A stretch of DNA of 64,000 nt from Rachycentron canadum (Eukaryota > Chordata > Actinopteri > Carangiformes > Rachycentridae), in the NCBI GenBank assembly GCA_038496675.1, contig CM076656.1:18005662-18069661 (forward strand). The letters are read 5' to 3'. The position numbers and the translations under genes are program-made. The notes below the pieces were generated by a model, which did no database searches, was not told the DNA's origin, and saw only the letters and a program-made list of their open reading frames with translations. Positions 36,592 through 49,204 of this stretch are shown here, in pieces. Every line of letters begins with the position of its first letter. Position 1 is the stretch's first letter.

Positions 36592-36647
<56 letters not shown>
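36592..36647 (+). repeat. CA microsatellite preceded by an ambiguous base
   Basis: A pure CA tract of about 28 units follows an N at 36591, the only ambiguous base in the window. The exact tract length is therefore doubtful. Confidence 0.97.
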
Positions 36648-36651
<4 letters not shown>

Positions 36652-39384
36652 GAGTCGCCCTGTAAGTTTTCTCTCGGGGGTGGGCTGATAATATTATTCA
36701 CAGGCAGCGGGCGAGAAATCAGTGGAGACTCTGTTATCATGAAGGGGGGCATTGTTACGCTGTTACTGGCTCTCTACCCGGCCAACACCCATAAAGCAAA
36801 ACTAGCTTCCATTGCTTTTTCTGTGGTTGTGGGACAATAAATTAATAAATCATGACTTAAAAAAAAAAAAAAAAAAACAAGTCAAGTAGTAGATGCTAAC
36901 TTGTGTATTTATTTATACCTGGGGGATATTTAAGTGTGCGAACCCCCTGCCCTCCCTTCCTTTCCGGCTTGTCAGAAACATTTTAAAATCTTGCCAAACA
37001 TTATTTTAACTTTGCTTTGTGTACATTTACAATTATAAAAAATATAAGTGCTTAATATAGGGCACAGATCTACCAGACGCTTGATTCATAAACTTTTAAG
37101 ACGGACCATATGTGTCCGGTTTACTGGCAACTACATGAGCACAACATAATGGCCTAGAGTAGAGAATAAAAAGCACACTCAAGCCCCACAGTTAGAGAAG
37201 CATCATAAAACCTTCATGTTTACTCAGGGTTGGATAGTGAAGCTAATGACAGACAAAAACTATTGCTGCAAAGGGAAGAGATGACTCATACGATAATGTT
37301 TAGAATTCTTTTGTGCAAGTGTGTGAGGAGATTTCATCCCCCCGCCCCCCGATAGGAAATCACTTACACTGCTTTCTCTGTCACGCCCAGAAGATTCAGA
37401 GGAATAAAACATTCATTAGTAACAATAACATACTTCATAGTTGCTACATGCTCTTCTACTGGAGCAGTGAAGGCAGAAAGGTATGGGCAACTCTGCAGTT
37501 TTAACTCATTGTTTCTTCAGATTTGTGAAAATGATGAGTTATCAATGTGTCCTCATCAAAACTACACAGAATATTGAGATTTGGAGACTTGTTGCACATG
37601 TGTTTTGAGTCTGCAGGGCAGCGTTTAGTTTTTTTAGACCAACAGAAGACAGCTGTGCTAAGCTAGACCGGGCTCTCCGAATTTAGCTTTGGAAGGCTAG
37701 TATGTGAAATTCATGCACGAAACCCTCACTGTCTGTATAATCTGAAACTCTTGCAAAGGTGATCTTGTCATAGTAAATACCCTCTTGAGTGTTGCCCTTC
37801 ATCTGACTGACTCGGCTGGTTTTACCTGTCACCTGGCCCTGAGGGTAGGTGGGGAGAGGGGTGGTGGTGGTGGCAGCACTCCACTCATTTTAGCCCCTCC
37901 TCCAAATACTGAAGCACACCTGACAACAAAATAGATCATCCCTCTCTGTTGTAATCACTAACAGAGCCATCGAAAATATGATAGTCATCTAGTGCTGTGA
38001 AACCAACACCCTACCCAGCTTGCAAAGTAAGCATGGCCACAGACAGAGGGCGGAAAGATGTGGGCATGCCAATGGTTTACAAACTTAGCTGTTTAACCCG
38101 ACTGCTGATATGGCCGACTTCTGAAATGTGATAGTCATCAAAAATGCCAAAGTTTGATTCAAAGAGGATTCATCAAACAAACACAATCACTTACGTGGAC
38201 TGACAAAAGTCTCAATTATTTGGTATTACGTGTATTTAATCGTTGAAACACAAAAGTAAAAGCTCTTTAATCAATTAATAAAAAATATTTAATCTGGGAC
38301 CATAGGAATATTGCTTTGACTTCATATTAGCCCAAAATTTCATTAGCTACTGCATAGAGACATTAGAGTTTAGTACTTGATACGGATTCAATTTTGCTGA
38401 TGCTTCAGCAGTGGTGTAGTGTGTAAACCTTTAAATTTTTAAAAAGTCAATTACACATCCTTCAGGAGCAGTCAGTAAAATTCCAGACTACACGTGTGCT
38501 GCAGATACACCCTGTTGTTTCCGAGCCAAGTAAGCTGCATCTGCCAATTTTAGACTACAAGCCTATTCACTACACTAAGAACTGGTGACCACAAATCTAT
38601 AATTTCATATTGAAGAACTACATTTAAATCAATTAAACTGTACTTGATGAGGATTTAACATGCGTTTGACACAGTCTAAATCTGAATTCTGAACTACTGA
38701 ATCTTGGCAAACCAAAGCATTATAATCCACTGGATGGTTTGTTAACTGGGAGAAGTGCAAGTGGAGGAATATGTGCAGCTGATGCATTTTAGCAAGGAGC
38801 ACAGGAATTTCTGCCAACATGTGACACACTGCTGTGAGGAGTGCGACTTTGCTGCCAAGATCTTGTCATTGTACGAATCTCTGGTCAAACTATGCGATGT
38901 GAAAAACCTCCAGAGCAGAGTGAAGAGGATGAGCCAGGGTTCAATCTGTTCTGAGAAGTAAATAATGCCAAACTCCATGGTGTGAGTCAAACCACCCTAA
39001 AACAAACCGCCATTAATAAATAGGTGGTTTGGGTCAGAACTAACAACTGTCTGGAGTAGAGTCATGGTTATGTTTACCATAACAGATTTTCTTTGTAACA
39101 GGTCAACACAACCTGATAAACATCATATATGGATCCTAGTCTCACATAGCAGCGACATACATTCCACACAAGCCAGCGTGATGACAAACTCTCAAGAGAA
39201 AACAAAAGGCATACGTCAGTGTGTTCTTCCTGTCCCCCAGAGACAGTGTCACCTAGAGACAAGGTCTTCCTGGTCCAGATAAGGATAACATAAATGGGTC
39301 CCGAGATAACTGAGAAAAAAAAATGACAACTTCAACTTAACCTCATCCTGCTACTTTGTCATTAAGACTTTTTATTTATTTATT

Positions 39385-39424
39385 AAAAAAAAAAAAAAAA
39401 AAAAAAGGGGGGGGGGGGGGGGGG
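39385..39424 (+). repeat. A22-G18 homopurine block
   Basis: Twenty-two A are followed directly by eighteen G, a pure purine strand of 40 bases. It is probably length-unstable and hard to sequence. Confidence 0.95.
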
Positions 39425-42400
39425 CAAGATCAAATTCATTCCAAAGATGCCCACCTCATGTGTAGGTAAGTCCTAAGATGTAGTTGCTGCAAAACAGGAA
39501 ATGCCAATACTTCAGCAACTACTGTGCACAACAACTTCACTGGTCTGACCTATGTAGGGTCTTCAGCACAATGTGATTGAGTGTGAACTTGAGGATGCAC
39601 AAATGCAATAACATCATTTTATCGTCAGCTGATCTTCTTTAATAAAAAACTTTATATTTTCATAACTCAAATCAGGATTAAATCCTTTAGGTTTTTAAAT
39701 CTAAAATGTAATTTTTATATTTTTTCAATAAATGTATCATTGAACACCAACATGAGTCTAGTAATTTGTAGTGACATCTTAAGGCAGTAATTAATTTCAC
39801 ATAACTACATGCTTTCTAATGCATGAAATTAATTGTGTTAAAGTTCACCAACCAACTTCAATCTATAAACAATCTTCACGGCATGCCTCCATTTAAGGAT
39901 GAACTCTGCATAGCATCTCTGTTGTGTGTCAATCTTTTGTCACATCTGAGTATAAAATGCATGCGTCAGTGAAATTGTATTGTAAGTTGCATACGCGAAT
40001 TAAGAGTTTGTTATAAATGTCCTTCGTCTAAAGATCTGATCTCTCTCAGATTATATTGATTTGTGGTTTGATTAGAAAAAAAAAAATGAACACACGTGAC
40101 TTGATGGTAAACAGGCTGAGCACAATGCTTCCATTTTTAGTACACTAGTAAAACAAACTAACATCCCAATGCTTACTCCATAGTAACTTTAACCCACTCA
40201 ACACAACCAAGGACACAAGAATGTTGCCGAACTTGATTCAGGACTGACATGTTACACCATCTTCTCGTCATTGTGTTTGGATGTGTGTGTGTAGGCGGTG
40301 GTGGGGGAGTAGTATCACCCCTACCTGCAAATACCCAGACAAGACTGACACCACTTCAATACCAGTCTCATTCTCATTATGCCCCCCCCCCCCGCCGCCC
40401 CCCTCTCTCTCTCTGTCCCCCCTGCAGGTCTCACCCACCAACGACTCCAATTTCTGGAACTTCCCACACAACAATAGTGGTATTGCGTTGTTTCGAAGAA
40501 GCTCAAGCTGATGCACATGGTGCAGAAATGACTGCACCTCGGCTGGTGCAGGCGGAAATAGGGAAATTGAATTTGTGTGGTGTATCCCTTGGATTATTTC
40601 CAGAAACGCAAACAGCAAAGAAATCAGTTTGTTGAGACTGAACAGCTTGTGTCTTATTTTCTTTTAGCAAGTTTGGCCACCATTTCTATCATTATAAGAT
40701 TACGCTCAAAGTCACTGCCAATATGTAAGGTTGAAACATCACAATTAAGTCAAACAGCTAGAAATGTGATTGTTCAGACATTTTTTTCTGCCTGTAAATT
40801 GAGGCAAGACTACAGGTGAACATACCTATAATTTCTTCAAAGGTTTCTCACTGCTAAGAAAACTATGTGCATATCACACAGCCATGGAAAGTACTACAGG
40901 TCAAAGTTGAGCTCTTCTGTAAACTGATGAATGTACACAGTGGATTGTTTGGGTTGTAACTTTATGTGCATACCTCTACCAACCTCTTCCAAATAATCCT
41001 GTATGCTCCTATGAGCATCTTTCTGCTCGCATTTCTTGTCCCCTCTGACTTCTCATACAAACATCTGGGTTCTGAGGTCTCAGCAATAAGACTTGCATGG
41101 TACAATGTTATAATAACCACTTGACAATGACAATAAACAAGATCTGTGCAAAAACTGACTAGTTTTGACTGGAGCTGTCTGTAAAGTATTTTACTAATCT
41201 GAGAGGGATTTCCAACCAAACCCATAACTACAAAAGGAAAAATTAACTGGGCTTAACAAAAAGGAGTCAAACAAAAAGTCATCAACCCCCCACGCAATTA
41301 TAGTCATATGTAAAACTATCATTGGCATTGCCACCTGAAATGACACAAAAAACTGAAATTTTTTAATGCAAACAATTTGTTTGCACGAAACTTTACTGTG
41401 CCCTCCCCTTTTCCCAAAATAGGCGTGTCCTTAGGCATCCAAATGAGAGTGTGCTAAAACTTGTCAACAAAGCAACTTCAGACTTGACAGATGTGGCAAT
41501 TGTAAAACACACCAGGTAGACAAGTTGGTGTTATGCAAGAACTCCACCATGACTGGAATGACAGTCTCCTTGTCTGTCAAGAATATCTAAACACTACTAT
41601 GACAAGAACTTCCACTTGACTGTTTCAAATTTGTAAACATAACGCTTGAAAACTGTGGTAAGACACGAGCAACTTCCTGATATGACTGTTAGGACACAGA
41701 CAGAGGCAAACCAAAAGCCAGTTGCCATTGTCTCCTAGGCAGAATCTTTTTCACAATAACTGTAACTCTAACCCTTTTTGTCATAATCTGACCTAGTTTC
41801 CCAAAAATCTGATACTGCTTAGTGTCTGTGAAATCCATTAACAACTATGGAACAAAAAAAAAAAAAAAAAAAAGGTAGTCAATGATAAAACTAAAAACAC
41901 ACCAAAAGTTGTAGTGACCTTTCTGAGCATGCTGGTCTAAATATATAACCAGTCATCTAAGGCTACAATGACATATTCAAGCTATAACAAAGCCAGTGCT
42001 TACAACAGGCTGGCTGCAAAAACTGACTTTTCTCCTTATGCTTGCACTGTTTCAACAACAACAAGTTCAGCCACATTCCAGCTATTTTATAATTTAATTG
42101 TACCAAATCGAACTGGTGCATGTTTGTTATGTCAAACAGCATGTCATTGTTTTATTTGCTATACATAGGCTTCAAGTCTATATATAGCTTGTCCTTGGAC
42201 TAGCTGTAGAAGAAAGAATTTATTCTCACAGCCACTAAAAAGCAGATGCAAAGGGTAAATTCACACTGAGGCATGTGCTGTAGTAGTAAGAGACTACAGC
42301 TGCATCAGGTTCAGGCGAGTTCAAACTGTATCACGTTGAAACTCTGGCCACACCCCAATCACACTACACACTTCACTCACCACAGCCAGAAGGATTTAAT

Positions 42401-44464
42401 CAGAGATCTGGGTGGGTTTAAAAGCTGCTTGAGCAAATATCTACACATTATGTTTCTAACTAAAAACTGCGATAAAACTGTGATAAAAGCATAATTTATC
42501 TTCAATTTGTAATGCTGGCCCAAATGTACTGAATGTCAGGTACAGAGGCTTCCCCACCAACAGGAAGACGACTTCATAAAACAAACAGAGTCCTAAAATA
42601 TCAACAAAGGCCCATTCTGTTCAAAAGAGTTCAGACTGTTTGTTTTTTTCACCTTCTTGCATGCAAACATGTCAGCGTCACTTAAAGCAGCTTCTATCCA
42701 TTAACAAGGGACATCAAATACAAGGACAACATTACTTTTTGCCTCACTGAGTAACAGGATTTAAATAATTTATTTACCCTACAAAGCAAACATGGGCCCC
42801 AAGTCAACTGACACCAAGTAAAGCGCAACAGTTGTACAGTTTGCCTAAAACTCATTATGAAGCCCCTGGTCTCCATCTAGAGCTCAAAACGATGTACAAA
42901 CAGCCTGGGGGGCACGGAAGAAGACGTTGTGGAAAGTCAGGTGCAGAAACCGTCAGTTATTAGTGACTCTATCACGCCTTGGAGAATTAGGTCACTGAGA
43001 AGTAAACTGTGTTTTGACAAGGATCCCTTGAACACCAGGCTGGTTGGGAATATGTGGTAAGGGAAAGTAAATGACTAACATTTTCCTCGACCGAGCAAAG
43101 CACTTCTACTGCAGCTGCTAAGTGACCGACAGGAGAAAACTGATCAACTACCCCAGCTCAACTCAGCCCTGCAAGAGTCTTGTTGTCCATTTCTACTGAA
43201 TGAGACTTTTGCTTTACATACCAGTTCTGCTTGCCTCTTACATGCAAGTGCTTCAGTAAGGGCTGTTGACTCTGGGGGCCGATGAAGCGATAACAATATG
43301 CAACCTTGAGGCGTTAACAGTCACAATGCTGTTGCAGTGTTTGCATATGAGATACACCTAGGCTGGTTGACCTTGAGGCCCTTTGTCTCCGTCCCACAGT
43401 CGTTAGTTACAGCTAATGTTTACATGTCTACACGGTTAGAAATCCATAATATATCTCAAGAGACCATCACCTGGGAGCAAAAGAATCAATGAGGCCCAAA
43501 CCATGTGTATCTCAGGGGTTTGCTACTTTTTGTAAACAGCCAAGTAGCCCATCTTGTCAGTGAGAAACAGTTACAGCTGTATTACATAAAGTGCCCTCAA
43601 AATCCAAAATTTGCTAATGCGACAATTAGCCACATGCATGATGTTAACCAAACACAGCGTGCGTCAGCTCCAACACTGCAAACATTTTAAGTGTTTTTAG
43701 CCTCCACAGTATCTGTTCCTCAAATGTGCACTTTTTCCTCTGTCAGCTGTAGGGGTGCGTGACAAAACTTATCAGCACTTTATCAAGAACATTATATTGA
43801 TTTTACATGTTGGTGTTCATATTGACTCTTGCATTATGGTTCACAAAGACAAAGTCAAACCTCTCTTCAATTAGTCAAATATATTTTATTATATATATAT
43901 ACAAATATATATTATATTTATTTATTTATGTGGCAATACCATTAAAATGGGTCTCATCATATAGCTGTATTAACCCTGTGACTCTATTGACCTTTCCAAC
44001 ACCTCTCCAGTGACTCATAACACAGGCTCCACACTGAAAACAAAACATTTCCGTTCCATTTCCCATTTTTCCATAATCAAACACGCTTAGTTTGTTTCTT
44101 CTTTTAACCTGACTGACTTTAACTCAAGAGCAGGTCAAGTTCAAGTTGAGTTACAACTGATCCCAACGTGATTTAACTCCAATAGTTAGTTGACCACGTT
44201 AATTACCCCAGTAACTGCACAGACACTAGCAAAGAAAAAGAAAAGGGAAGACTGTTGCATCTGAAAATGAAATGAAAATGTTTTTATCCTCTCAGTGATA
44301 AACCTGAACATGTACAACTGAGCACGAGAGGGATCCACCCGGACTTAAACCGTTAGACACCGTTATAACATTTGATCTGCTGGTATGTTTTAGTTCCTGT
44401 GATCCACTAAAGTGAAACTACATTTTCCATTACTCATATGCAGCCCGTTAGATGGACATGGACA

Positions 44465-44465
<1 letters not shown>

Positions 44466-44528
<63 letters not shown>
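44466..44528 (+). repeat. CA microsatellite
   Basis: About 31 CA units. A second, shorter CA/CG-alternating tract lies at about 44694-44720. Open frames reported by simple translation across these are repeat artefacts. Confidence 0.97.
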
Positions 44529-44531
<3 letters not shown>

Positions 44532-45089
44532 TTATTCTCCTCATCACTTCCAGTAAGATGTTTGACAGCTTCAAGGGACAAACAGCCGACAGTCAACAAT
44601 ACCTCCAGCCTTCAAAGGACAGAGCAAACAATAGCCACTGTGCTCAGGCTGTCAATGAGCCCTTTGTCCACAGCACAGGTGCAAATGATGAGACACACGC
44701 GCGCGCACACACACACACACATCAGTGATTGGTATGCAAATGGTCTCTTATCACACGTTTTCAAGAGACACGCATTTTTTTTTTTTTTCACCTGACAGGG
44801 GGTCAAGGGTGAAAACCAAAACCTGTTCTTCTTTTAAGTTTAAAGATATTATAGTTATAAGGATAAACAACAAACTAAAACCACCTGTTTATATTAATAT
44901 TAATAAGACGGAAACAGCGCGCGCCCCCCCAATAACGACCACCCCTCCTCTTCCTCCTCCTCCTCCTCCCCCCGCCCCGCACCTGAAAGTAAGTAAAAGC
45001 TCGTCGACGCGGGAAGCCAACATTTCTTTCCCCCCACCGTTAACTCTTAAATTTAGTGAAAGCGTTTGCAGGAGGGTTTTTCTACTCAC

Positions 45090-45380
45090 TTGTGCCGAAG
45101 GAAACCACGCAGACTGCGTCGAGGGGGGCGGGAAAAAAAAGAAGCAGGCCGATAATGTGGCCCAGCGCGTGTCTGGAGGAGTCAGCGCTGCTTCCTCTTC
45201 CTCGACGCTTAAATCTTCCTCCTCCTGACCCAACCCTTTGATGGAGCTGGGGGGGGAAAAAAAAGAAAAAAGGTGGAGTCACGTTTCTGCTCCGCTGCGA
45301 GTTGGTCGCCTGTTATGGACGTAATCGACTGTATCGTCCTCGGCCCGACGTCAATCAGCACTTTGAGCTGTAAGTCGGTG
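45090..45380 (-). promoter_or_regulatory. elovl1: CpG-rich block with candidate first exon and promoter of elovl1
   Basis: The minus strand shows a donor CACAA|GTGAGT with exon end at 45090, preceded by CpG-rich sequence up to about 45370. Nearby sequence (44917-45020) is also CpG- and CT-rich. This is the only CpG-dense region between elovl1 and mob3c, so it is the best guess for the elovl1 transcription start. No TATA box was identified. Confidence 0.4.
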
Positions 45381-48300
45381 AAGTGATGCTCTCCCTGTCT
45401 GTGGAGGAGAAATTAGATCTAATATAAATCAGCATATGCGGCCGGATATATTCTTAGAGTGTCGGTGATGAACATTGATCTTCCTGCTGGGAAAAGCGAG
45501 ACTGGTTTTTGAACGGCAGAGCATTAAATCACTGCAAAAACTAAGCAGGAATGACAATAAATAAAATATGCAAGACTCCAGGTTAGTTGTTGGAATCAGC
45601 TTATGCAAATAAATAAATAAATAAAATAAATAATATATATATATATGATGACAAATAATAAAATGTTTCATGGTAAAACAAACCCCATCTATAGTCATAG
45701 TGAAATAAGGCCCTAGCAGCACACCTGGCCTACCTGCTTCTGTTTGTTTTTCCTCTTAACAGTGTTCATCCTCCACTAGTCACACTGGGGGATGAGAGAG
45801 TGGCCTTATTTACACAGCTCTGTTATCATTCTGCCTTTTATTCAGGCTTCAAATCAATGAATGACAGACTCAGAGCCCCAGTAAAGATAAAAAGTGTGCT
45901 CGTATATGCCAGCAGCGAGATGTTTTACATGCAGGCTTAACTGTAAAAACCATACCTCAGCTCAGGTATGTGTCAGTTTATGTAACACACTTTAAACTGG
46001 GGAAAAAGAAGGCTGCCATGCTTGCAGCCTATTAACTTGAGATGGATGGATGCTCAAATGTTTTGTGTGACACCACTCCTAATGGCGAGCTTCCCCCGTT
46101 ACGATCAAACGGACAAGGTCAGGAGCCTACAGCAAAGTTGTAGAACAGTGTGTCAGACACCTGCTCTGCTTTGCGTGATCATAAATCATCCACCTGCGAG
46201 GTAGCAAACTGTCTACCTGCTGCTTTAAGTACAGGGCCCTCTCTCACCCGGGGCCACCAGGAGAACTTTTGAACCAGAATGGACCATTCGTCCTCCACTG
46301 TCACTAAGGTGTGACTAGGTACACTTAAGACAGGAATACACAAAAAACTTCTCCTTGTTAACGAAGAGACAAGCTGAACTGACAAGAAAATGCTTTCAAA
46401 GTGTCTCATTCTATTATATTCTAAGATATTATTATATTCTATTCTATATTCTAAGATATGTATTTCTAATATAATATACAAAAATACATAAAATGTCTTT
46501 TTCAAATTTTACTTTTATCTTAAACTGAGAATAGGTGCTGGAGAAACGTATTTTCGGTTCAATATAAAGCACATCACCATCCACAAACCCTCAGGTACAA
46601 CTGAATAACGTATTTTGAGGTTTTGCATTGAATCTGTGTGACCGGTTTGAGGGCTCAGAGCGACAGGCAGCGTGGTTTTGGTGAATAATAACTAAGCTGA
46701 GTGATGATCAAAGGTGGAAGAAAGCCTAACTGGTTTCACTTCCTCCTATGTCACATTTCTGCGTGATGACAGTGGCACTAAGAGCAGAAATAGGGCATAG
46801 GGCAGCGGAAGGACTAATCTGTCACATATATCGCCTGTGGATTTGAGTTTTTTTGTTTGTTTGTTTTGTTTTTTTATTTGGCAAGCTAATCCAAGCAGGC
46901 TCCTGCTAATAATGTGCGTTAACATTCAAACTCTTCAGTATAATCTGATCACTTCTATTTACTCTACTTTCTTTATATATTATGCAAAATATGATCAGTA
47001 ACTAAGTAAGTACTTAAGCATATTTTTTAGGAATTATTTTTTTACTTGAGTGTTATCTATTTGTAAACTTACAACTTTTACTCCACTACAGTTAAAAGAC
47101 AAATTAAATTAAAAAAACTTTTGGCATTGACTTTTCTATCAAGTACTTGTAACATTGAAGCAAAGCTTTTAGTCTGTGGAATGAATGAAGGAATTTCTCA
47201 CAGGGGGAAAACCGATCCCTGCCAACCTCCTACGCTGTCATTCATGTTGTGCTTGCTGAATTTATGAACAGCTCAATTTGAACATGGCCCAACACACAAG
47301 CTTTTTAACCTGAAGGTTCTACGAGATTGTCGGTGCATTCAGATGGTTGATCCAGAGTCATTAAGTTCTTTAACTGTGGAACAACATGAGAATGGACTGA
47401 CATAAAGAAATGTACTTGTGAATACTTTAATGGTTCTCAAAAGCAAGTACTCCAGCACTTTAACACAATTAAAAATTAAATTGACTGAACAATTCACTTT
47501 TGTTGCAGTAATATTTGACCAAAAGTGCCAACTTTTAAGCATTTCAACTAGAACTTTCAACAACAGTTATTAATATAACATGTCAAATATGCTATTTCTG
47601 TAGTCTAAAATGTAAATGTTTTTGTCCCATGAACGTTTTTACCAGTATAAGAGCTTCCTACAAAGATAAAGACAGTATGATCATAACACATCATTCATAA
47701 GCACTGTCATGGTGACCCCAAGTGGACTTGCTGTATTACTGCTAATCATAATTTCTTTTTGTTCATGCTTTTTTGTTGAACTTTCTTTTAAGTATTGAAT
47801 TATGTTAATTATTTTTGAATTTAACACAAATAACACTTGATCATCTCTAACTTAAAACTTTAAGATACCACTCAATTTAAACTCAACAAGTCGAGATATG
47901 GGGTTGACTCCCTCTAGTTTAGCAATAGTAACAACCTGTATATATATATGTGATAAAGGTCAATGTAGCAATAAAATGTGATGTATATCTTAATGCTGTC
48001 CTACAGTTGAATCCAAAATTGGGAATCTCACCACCTCAGCTTAACTTGTAACTTGATGCTAAAACCAAATGTCTAGACTTGAGCTCTGTGCAGTCTGTAC
48101 TGTTGGCTTTTCCAATGGTTCCTCCTTAAATTAAGAAAAAGTTATATATCAACCAAGACTTTTGCATGCCCACAACTAAACGTTTGCATCTGGATTTTTT
48201 TAAAAACAAAAATCACATCATTCTTGATGCTACAGCAGCAAAACAATTTGAAACTTGCTATGAATTTATCCAATCCTTTGTCCGTGAGTTTTATCCCTCC

Positions 48301-48860
48301 CATACTAGAGGGAATCATGTCACAAAGAGTCCAGGCATCTTTTTTTCTTGCAGGTTGTGTCTCATTACACAGTAGAAAAAAAATACACCCTTTGCATTTT
48401 CAAGGCACCCATTCACCTTCTAGACAATGGGAACAGCTATCACTCAGCCCTGAAGGGCATGGGGAAATGGACCATTTCAGTCAAGCATACTCGCTTTGGT
48501 TGAATGCAGATTCTTGTCAATGCTTTAAAAACATTTTTTGGTGAATAGCTCTTTCTCTATTTTAGGGTGAGCTTTGAGTTCAACTACAATATCTCTAAAA
48601 GGCCAGGAATGTAAATGATATGTTATTGAGACTTCACAAAAAAAGGAGCAACATGGACTGCCAAACATCCAGAAATATTTGTGGGATCATGCTGCTCCTT
48701 CTGTCCTATATGTGGCTCAAAAGGAGGGGTTGTTTTCTCAGGACCTTTACCAGAGGGCCTGGCTCTGCCTACAGGATGAGAAGAAAGGGAAAAGAGGGAG
48801 GGCTGAGAAGGGGTTTGGAAAGACCTTTTCCAGCCCTTCTTTTTTTTCAATTTATAGGAC
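45381..48860. other. Intergenic DNA between elovl1 and mob3c
   Basis: AT-rich and without a recognisable gene. It has AAAT and AT repeats at about 45607-45648, ATATTCTA repeats near 46413-46465, and TGTTT runs near 46850-46875. Open frames of up to 116 codons have no recognisable similarity. Confidence 0.45.
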
Positions 48861-48866
48861 CTCTAG

Positions 48867-48868
<2 letters not shown>

Positions 48869-48902
<34 letters not shown>
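48869..48902 (+). repeat. CA microsatellite near the mob3c leader
   Basis: About 17 AC units, roughly 300 bases before the putative leader-exon donor of mob3c. Confidence 0.95.
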
Positions 48903-48905
<3 letters not shown>

Positions 48906-48959
48906 TATAGACACCAACAGCAGGGCCCAGTAGACAAAGTCAGGATGTGACATCATCAG

Positions 48960-49204
48960 CAGGAAGAGAAGCCAAACAACTTTTTCTCTCTTGACTGTGT
49001 TGTCCCTGCTGCCGAGTGAAGTTGGAGCCTCTCGGTCTGTTAGTGGCCGGCAGAGGAGGGAGAAGATCCAGAGGAGGCAAGAAAGAGGCAGAGCAGCTGG
49101 AGCTAACCTCCACAGAGCGTTTAAAGTCAAGGGATCTGACGCCCAAATCCTCCCTGAACTTCCCACCACTTTCCACCCTGTCCCAGATCCGCCGCTTCAG
49201 CCAG
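48960..49204 (+). other. mob3c: Putative 5' non-coding exon of mob3c
   Basis: A GC-richer stretch ends in a donor, CAGCCAG|GTACAG (exon end 49204). The next plausible acceptor for mob3c is TTTCACAG (ending 51114), in front of the start exon. The 5' boundary is not visible, and another exon might intervene near 49345. Confidence 0.35.

Larger units (their letters stand above)
32570..45089 (-). other. Probable long 5' intron of elovl1, no coding gene seen
   Basis: The elovl1 start exon has its own acceptor (TTTTTCGCAG, plus-strand positions about 32570-32579), so the transcript begins upstream. Within this 12.5 kb I find no exon of a known protein on either strand. It contains many A runs (for example 35392-35424, 35865-35878, 35920-35933, 36484-36498, 36859-36877, 41851-41871), the A22/G18 block at 39385-39424 and CA microsatellites. 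A 168-codon open frame at 32655-33161 has no recognisable domain. The intron interpretation is inference. Confidence 0.5.

Noticed and set aside
44390..44795. Open frames across a CA microsatellite
   Set aside because: Repeat translation only.
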